Source: Perkinsus chesapeaki
Lineage: Eukaryota > Perkinsozoa > Perkinsida > Perkinsidae
Length of the DNA stretch: 64,000 nucleotides
Assembly (NCBI GenBank): GCA_013115145.1
Contig: JAAPAO010000085.1
Location: 22,908-86,907, forward strand
Direction of reading: 5' to 3'
Shown here: positions 61,020-64,000 of the stretch, piece after piece
Layout of the letters: each line of letters opens with the position of its first letter
How positions within the stretch are numbered: position 1 is the stretch's first letter
Notes under the pieces: generated by a model
Told to the model about the DNA's origin: nothing
What the model saw: the letters and a program-made list of their open reading frames with translations, nothing else
Database searches by the model: none
Program-made: the position numbers and the translations under genes

Positions 61020-62906
61020 TTAACGACTACTACCAACATCAGCTTTACAACAGCTTTTAACAACATGTGCATCATCATGTGCTTGTTGTTGTTCATGTCG
61101 GTCATCGTCTTCATCATCACTACTAACTCCTCCTGTTATAATATCAGATTCACTTGTAATAGATTCATTACTACTAAAGGCTGATGATTCCATATCACCA
61201 CCAATCCCTTCGTGTTCTTGTTGTACATCACCACCTTCTTCATCAGCCTCATCATCGGATGTAGAGCCCCCCGATGAGTAACAAGATTGATAACAATTAC
61301 TCTCATTAGCTGACATATATCTTTCATCATCATCATCAGATGATATTATACCAGACAACCTTCGACTATTACCACTTACTCGACTGGAAGTCGATGAACA
61401 AGATCTTATTCTTATACCATCTACCCCATTAGTTGATAAAGTCATGTTATTATTAACACCATCATCTGTTATAGTAGGTATACTACCATTATTAACACCA
61501 TCATCTGTTATAGTAGGTATACTACCATTATTATCACCATCATCTGTTATAGTAGGTACGCTACCATTATTAACACCATCATCTGTTATAGTAGGTATGC
61601 TACCATTATTATCACCATCATCTGTTATAGTAGGTACGCTACCATTATTATCACCATCATCTGTTATAGTAGGTACGCTACCATTATTATCACCATCATC
61701 TGTTATTTCTATTATTTCAGGAGTATGTGTATAATTTATCTCCTGTGGTGGTTGAGTATCAAATGATACTCTCCTCACTTGCTGTTGCTGTTGCTGTTGC
61801 TGTGTTGTTGTTGTCGTATAACTCATCATCATCCTCGTCATCATACTACTAGTTGTTGTTGATGTTGTTGTTAATATAGTCTCCTCCCTAAATTGCTGTT
61901 CTATTCCTCCTTCCTTTTCATAATAATCATAATAACCTATAAGATCATCATCACCATTAAATGTATTAGTAGTAGTTATCCCTCCCCCTTCCCCTCCTTG
62001 TTGTTGCTCTTGCTGTGGTACCATCTCTATTAATGATACTGGTGATCCATCTCTAGAAGAACTAACCAATGATGAGCTCCATGATGATGACGATGATGAG
62101 AATGCATCATCATCTATTGTTGTTCCAAAATTAGTATCTTCATCATCATATATATTATATTTAACATATCCATGTCCATGGTCACCTCCTCCTCCTCCTC
62201 GTCCACCACCACCACCATCTAATGGTTCAAAGCCTTCTTGCCTACGTTTATGATGCCGCCCCATACTTCTTTTAACCCTACTACTACTACGATCTATTCT
62301 ATTAGTTGCTGATTTAATAACTGGCTTAGCCTTCCCTATAACAGTAGCAGCCATACCACTACCAACCTTCGCTGCTGCTTTTGACTTTCCTTTGATCTTA
62401 TCCCATAATTTATTATTATTCCCACCACCACTACCAGTATTACCGCCACTAAGTGGCCCAAGCTCTAAATCCCGTGTAGAAGTACCACCAGCAGTATGTC
62501 CATCACCATCAGCTTCAGCTCCTCTGTTATATATCCCGACATTCCTATTAAATAATTTAAATAACATCTCTCTTTGACGTACAGGTGGTGCAGTAATACA
62601 AAAGAATATAATACATATTATAGGTACTACTGTTATAATTAACCATGCACCAATAAGCTCTGTTCTATGATAGTCATGTCTATGTTTAGGTGTCATTGTT
62701 GGTGTAATTACTACTACACCAACCTCATCATCATCAACATCATCGTCTAGTTTTCTATCATTCAATACATCATTATCCATATTAATAATATCATCATTTA
62801 TTGATAATGCCATCACCTTTGATACACTATAATTTACAGTTATTAAAAGTAGTAATAGACTAAACCATTTATGGTATGGGTAAGGATGATGATGAGAAGT
62901 ATACAT
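61020..62906 (-). CDS. Type I membrane protein with 13-aa tandem repeats (628 aa)
   Basis: One uninterrupted exon, unusual for this region. Residues about 13-34 ([21 protein letters not shown]) form a signal peptide. A short acidic luminal part follows, then a transmembrane helix at about 84-106 (ELIGAWLIITVVPIICIIFF). The large cytoplasmic part begins with a basic juxtamembrane region and an Ala/Lys-rich helix (KIKGKSKAAAKVGSGMAA). Gly, Ser, polyQ (8 Gln) and acidic tracts follow, then seven tandem repeats of ITDDGxNNGSxPT (about residues 395-485). The C-terminus is Ser/Asp/Glu-rich and disordered. No enzyme or receptor domain. The repeats and low-complexity tail suggest a fast-evolving surface or endomembrane protein; function unknown. 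Confidence 0.8.
   Translation of the reverse strand: MYTSHHHPYPYHKWFSLLLLLITVNYSVSKVMALSINDDIINMDNDVLNDRKLDDDVDDDEVGVVVITPTMTPKHRHDYHRTELIGAWLIITVVPIICIIFFCITAPPVRQREMLFKLFNRNVGIYNRGAEADGDGHTAGGTSTRDLELGPLSGGNTGSGGGNNNKLWDKIKGKSKAAAKVGSGMAATVIGKAKPVIKSATNRIDRSSSRVKRSMGRHHKRRQEGFEPLDGGGGGRGGGGGDHGHGYVKYNIYDDEDTNFGTTIDDDAFSSSSSSWSSSLVSSSRDGSPVSLIEMVPQQEQQQGGEGGGITTTNTFNGDDDLIGYYDYYEKEGGIEQQFREETILTTTSTTTSSMMTRMMMSYTTTTTQQQQQQQQVRRVSFDTQPPQEINYTHTPEIIEITDDGDNNGSVPTITDDGDNNGSVPTITDDGDNNGSIPTITDDGVNNGSVPTITDDGDNNGSIPTITDDGVNNGSIPTITDDGVNNNMTLSTNGVDGIRIRSCSSTSSRVSGNSRRLSGIISSDDDDERYMSANESNCYQSCYSSGGSTSDDEADEEGGDVQQEHEGIGGDMESSAFSSNESITSESDIITGGVSSDDEDDDRHEQQQAHDDAHVVKSCCKADVGSSR
61449..61721. repeat. 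39-bp coding minisatellite, 7 units
   Basis: The unit ACCATCATCTGTTATAGTAG.. (39 bp, written on plus) repeats in tandem with few substitutions; two variants alternate (GTATACT versus GTACGCT, and TTAACA versus TTATCA). It encodes, on minus, the 13-aa repeat of the membrane protein. There are no spacers, so it is not a CRISPR array. The high similarity of units implies recent expansion. Confidence 0.95.
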
Positions 62907-62983
62907 TATTAATAAGGATACTCACTAATAATGATTTAATATACTATTAACTAAACATTAATCTTTATTAGTAACAATGATAT

Positions 62984-63895
62984 TTACCATTTTCTCCATT
63001 CTTGACCATCAGGAGCATCGGGCCTATATTAATAATATTATATAGCTATCATTAATATTATTTTATTACCTATCTTTACCTTCATAATCAGCTTTACCAA
63101 CTTCATCCCAATTAGTTGATAGTACAGTACCTCCAGATGTTTGAAAACTTTTAATCATAGCCCTTCTTGTATCATCATCAGCATCTTTATATATTTTCCG
63201 AAATAATTCATTTAATGCAGCCTATCATCATGAACATCAATAACCATTATTATAACCTACATCACCGATCCCTTACATCACCATTCTCTTTCTCCCCTTT
63301 TAATTCATCATCACATATCTTATCTATTTTAGACCAATCTTTCCGTACCTACCCTCATACCGTATACCATCCCTATTTAATATTACTATATTACCTTAGA
63401 TGACGATGGATAACTACTACTAGCTGCTGCTGCTGTCTCTGCCTGTGGTGGTTTATTAATTATTGTATTATCCTTTTCTAATGATGGCCTATATTACTAT
63501 ATTATATTAACCTTATATTAACATTACCATTGTGTTAGTTTATCCTTTTTAGGTAAATATAGTTCCACCTTATATGGTGTTATATCATATTTAGCATTAT
63601 TATATTCTATCGGCCCCCATAGCTTTATATCAATATTATATGTATCAACCCTAATTGATAACCTTCATATAACCTCATAGATTCATACCGTACTTTCCTT
63701 TATTAATATGATTAATAACCCCCTTTACGGACCTAGATACATTATTAATATACCCTATATATCTACTTACCCTTCTGTAAACTGCATATTCTCTATACCA
63801 TTATTAGGATCAATACCCTTTAATTTAATTGTTATAGTAACAGTATCATCAGTTTGATACCATTCTAATTTCGATGAAGGAATCGACGATAACAT
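62984..63895 (-). CDS. SGT1-like co-chaperone (CS + SGS domains)
   Basis: The N-terminal exon reads [20 protein letters not shown], the opening of a CS (p23-like) domain. Following exons give [13 protein letters not shown], then [14 protein letters not shown], a Ser/Ala linker ([14 protein letters not shown]), and an SGS domain: [40 protein letters not shown], ending PDGQEWRKW (TAA 62984-62986). The order CS then SGS without TPR repeats at the front is an SGT1 variant. SGT1 bridges HSP90 to SCF ubiquitin ligases and kinetochore or immune clients in the cytosol. The start at 63895 ([12 protein letters not shown]) is preferred; the frame is open upstream to an ATG at 63994, which would add 33 residues of non-conserved sequence. 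Confidence 0.85.
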
Positions 63896-64000
63896 TATAA
63901 AAAGAAGTAACAGCCTACCAACAACATGTGTTCCATCTCGGAGATGGAAGTGGGAAAGTTGCGAAACGTGCTTTACTTCGCTCCGTCGTGACATCAGTTA

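Noticed and set aside
61444-61734. Plus 96-codon repeat protein frame (PSSVIVGxLPLL repeats); also CRISPR-like repeat
   Set aside because: Antisense of the 39-bp minisatellite in the membrane-protein gene. Units are contiguous without spacers, so it is not CRISPR.

Overview
The window is nuclear DNA from a protist, most likely a perkinsid alveolate (Perkinsus or a close relative). Reasons: single genes are split by many very short introns (about 40-60 nt, GT..TAG/CAG); conserved eukaryotic genes are present (P2, CCT-alpha, centrin, ATP synthase beta, a giant HECT ligase, SGT1); there is a small protein with AP2-like domains, pepsin-like protease debris, and a tandem lineage-specific family. 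The clade call is my inference (about 0.6); eukaryote/protist is near certain. Exon junctions were built by hand from splice consensus and reading-frame continuity, so spans are firmer than every internal boundary.

Layout. 0-1.4 kb: a small FGKH-domain protein gene (minus) divergent from ribosomal protein P2 (plus). 1.6-18.7 kb: one very large HUWE1/Tom1/UPL-type HECT E3 ligase gene on plus, with polyQ and Asp/Glu-rich tracts. 19.1-31.9 kb: a tandem array of a family I cannot assign to any known domain (three intact members of about 328-345 aa, three broken full-length copies, one C-terminal fragment), interrupted by an unrelated Q/P-rich protein gene at 20.8-22.9 kb. 33.2-38.9 kb: a large intron-rich ankyrin-repeat gene (minus). 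39.0-41.2 kb: mitochondrial ATP synthase beta (minus), divergent from a 215-aa AP2-like protein with a mitochondrial-type N-terminus (plus). 42.5-44.7 kb: a hypothetical protein and a CAMKK-like protein kinase. 45.4-47.4 kb: gene debris, comprising a degenerate pepsin-like aspartic protease, a second protease fragment and a duplicated piece of the kinase gene. 48.2-55.2 kb: small hypothetical genes on both strands, including one whose intron hosts a tRNA-Ser(CGA). 55.4-58.5 kb: CCT-alpha and centrin (plus). 59.2-63.9 kb: a WDR54-like WD40 protein, a repeat-containing type I membrane protein and an SGT1-like co-chaperone (all minus).

Most single-copy genes are housekeeping genes: translation (P2, tRNA-Ser), protein folding and turnover (CCT-alpha, SGT1, HECT ligase), energy (ATP synthase beta), cytoskeleton (centrin) and signalling (kinase). 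The accessory interest lies in the 19-32 kb array, in the 45-47 kb debris, and in tRNA-like modules that sit exactly at intron boundaries in two unrelated genes. The right end (from about 55 kb) is visibly richer in A+T in introns and spacers than the left end.
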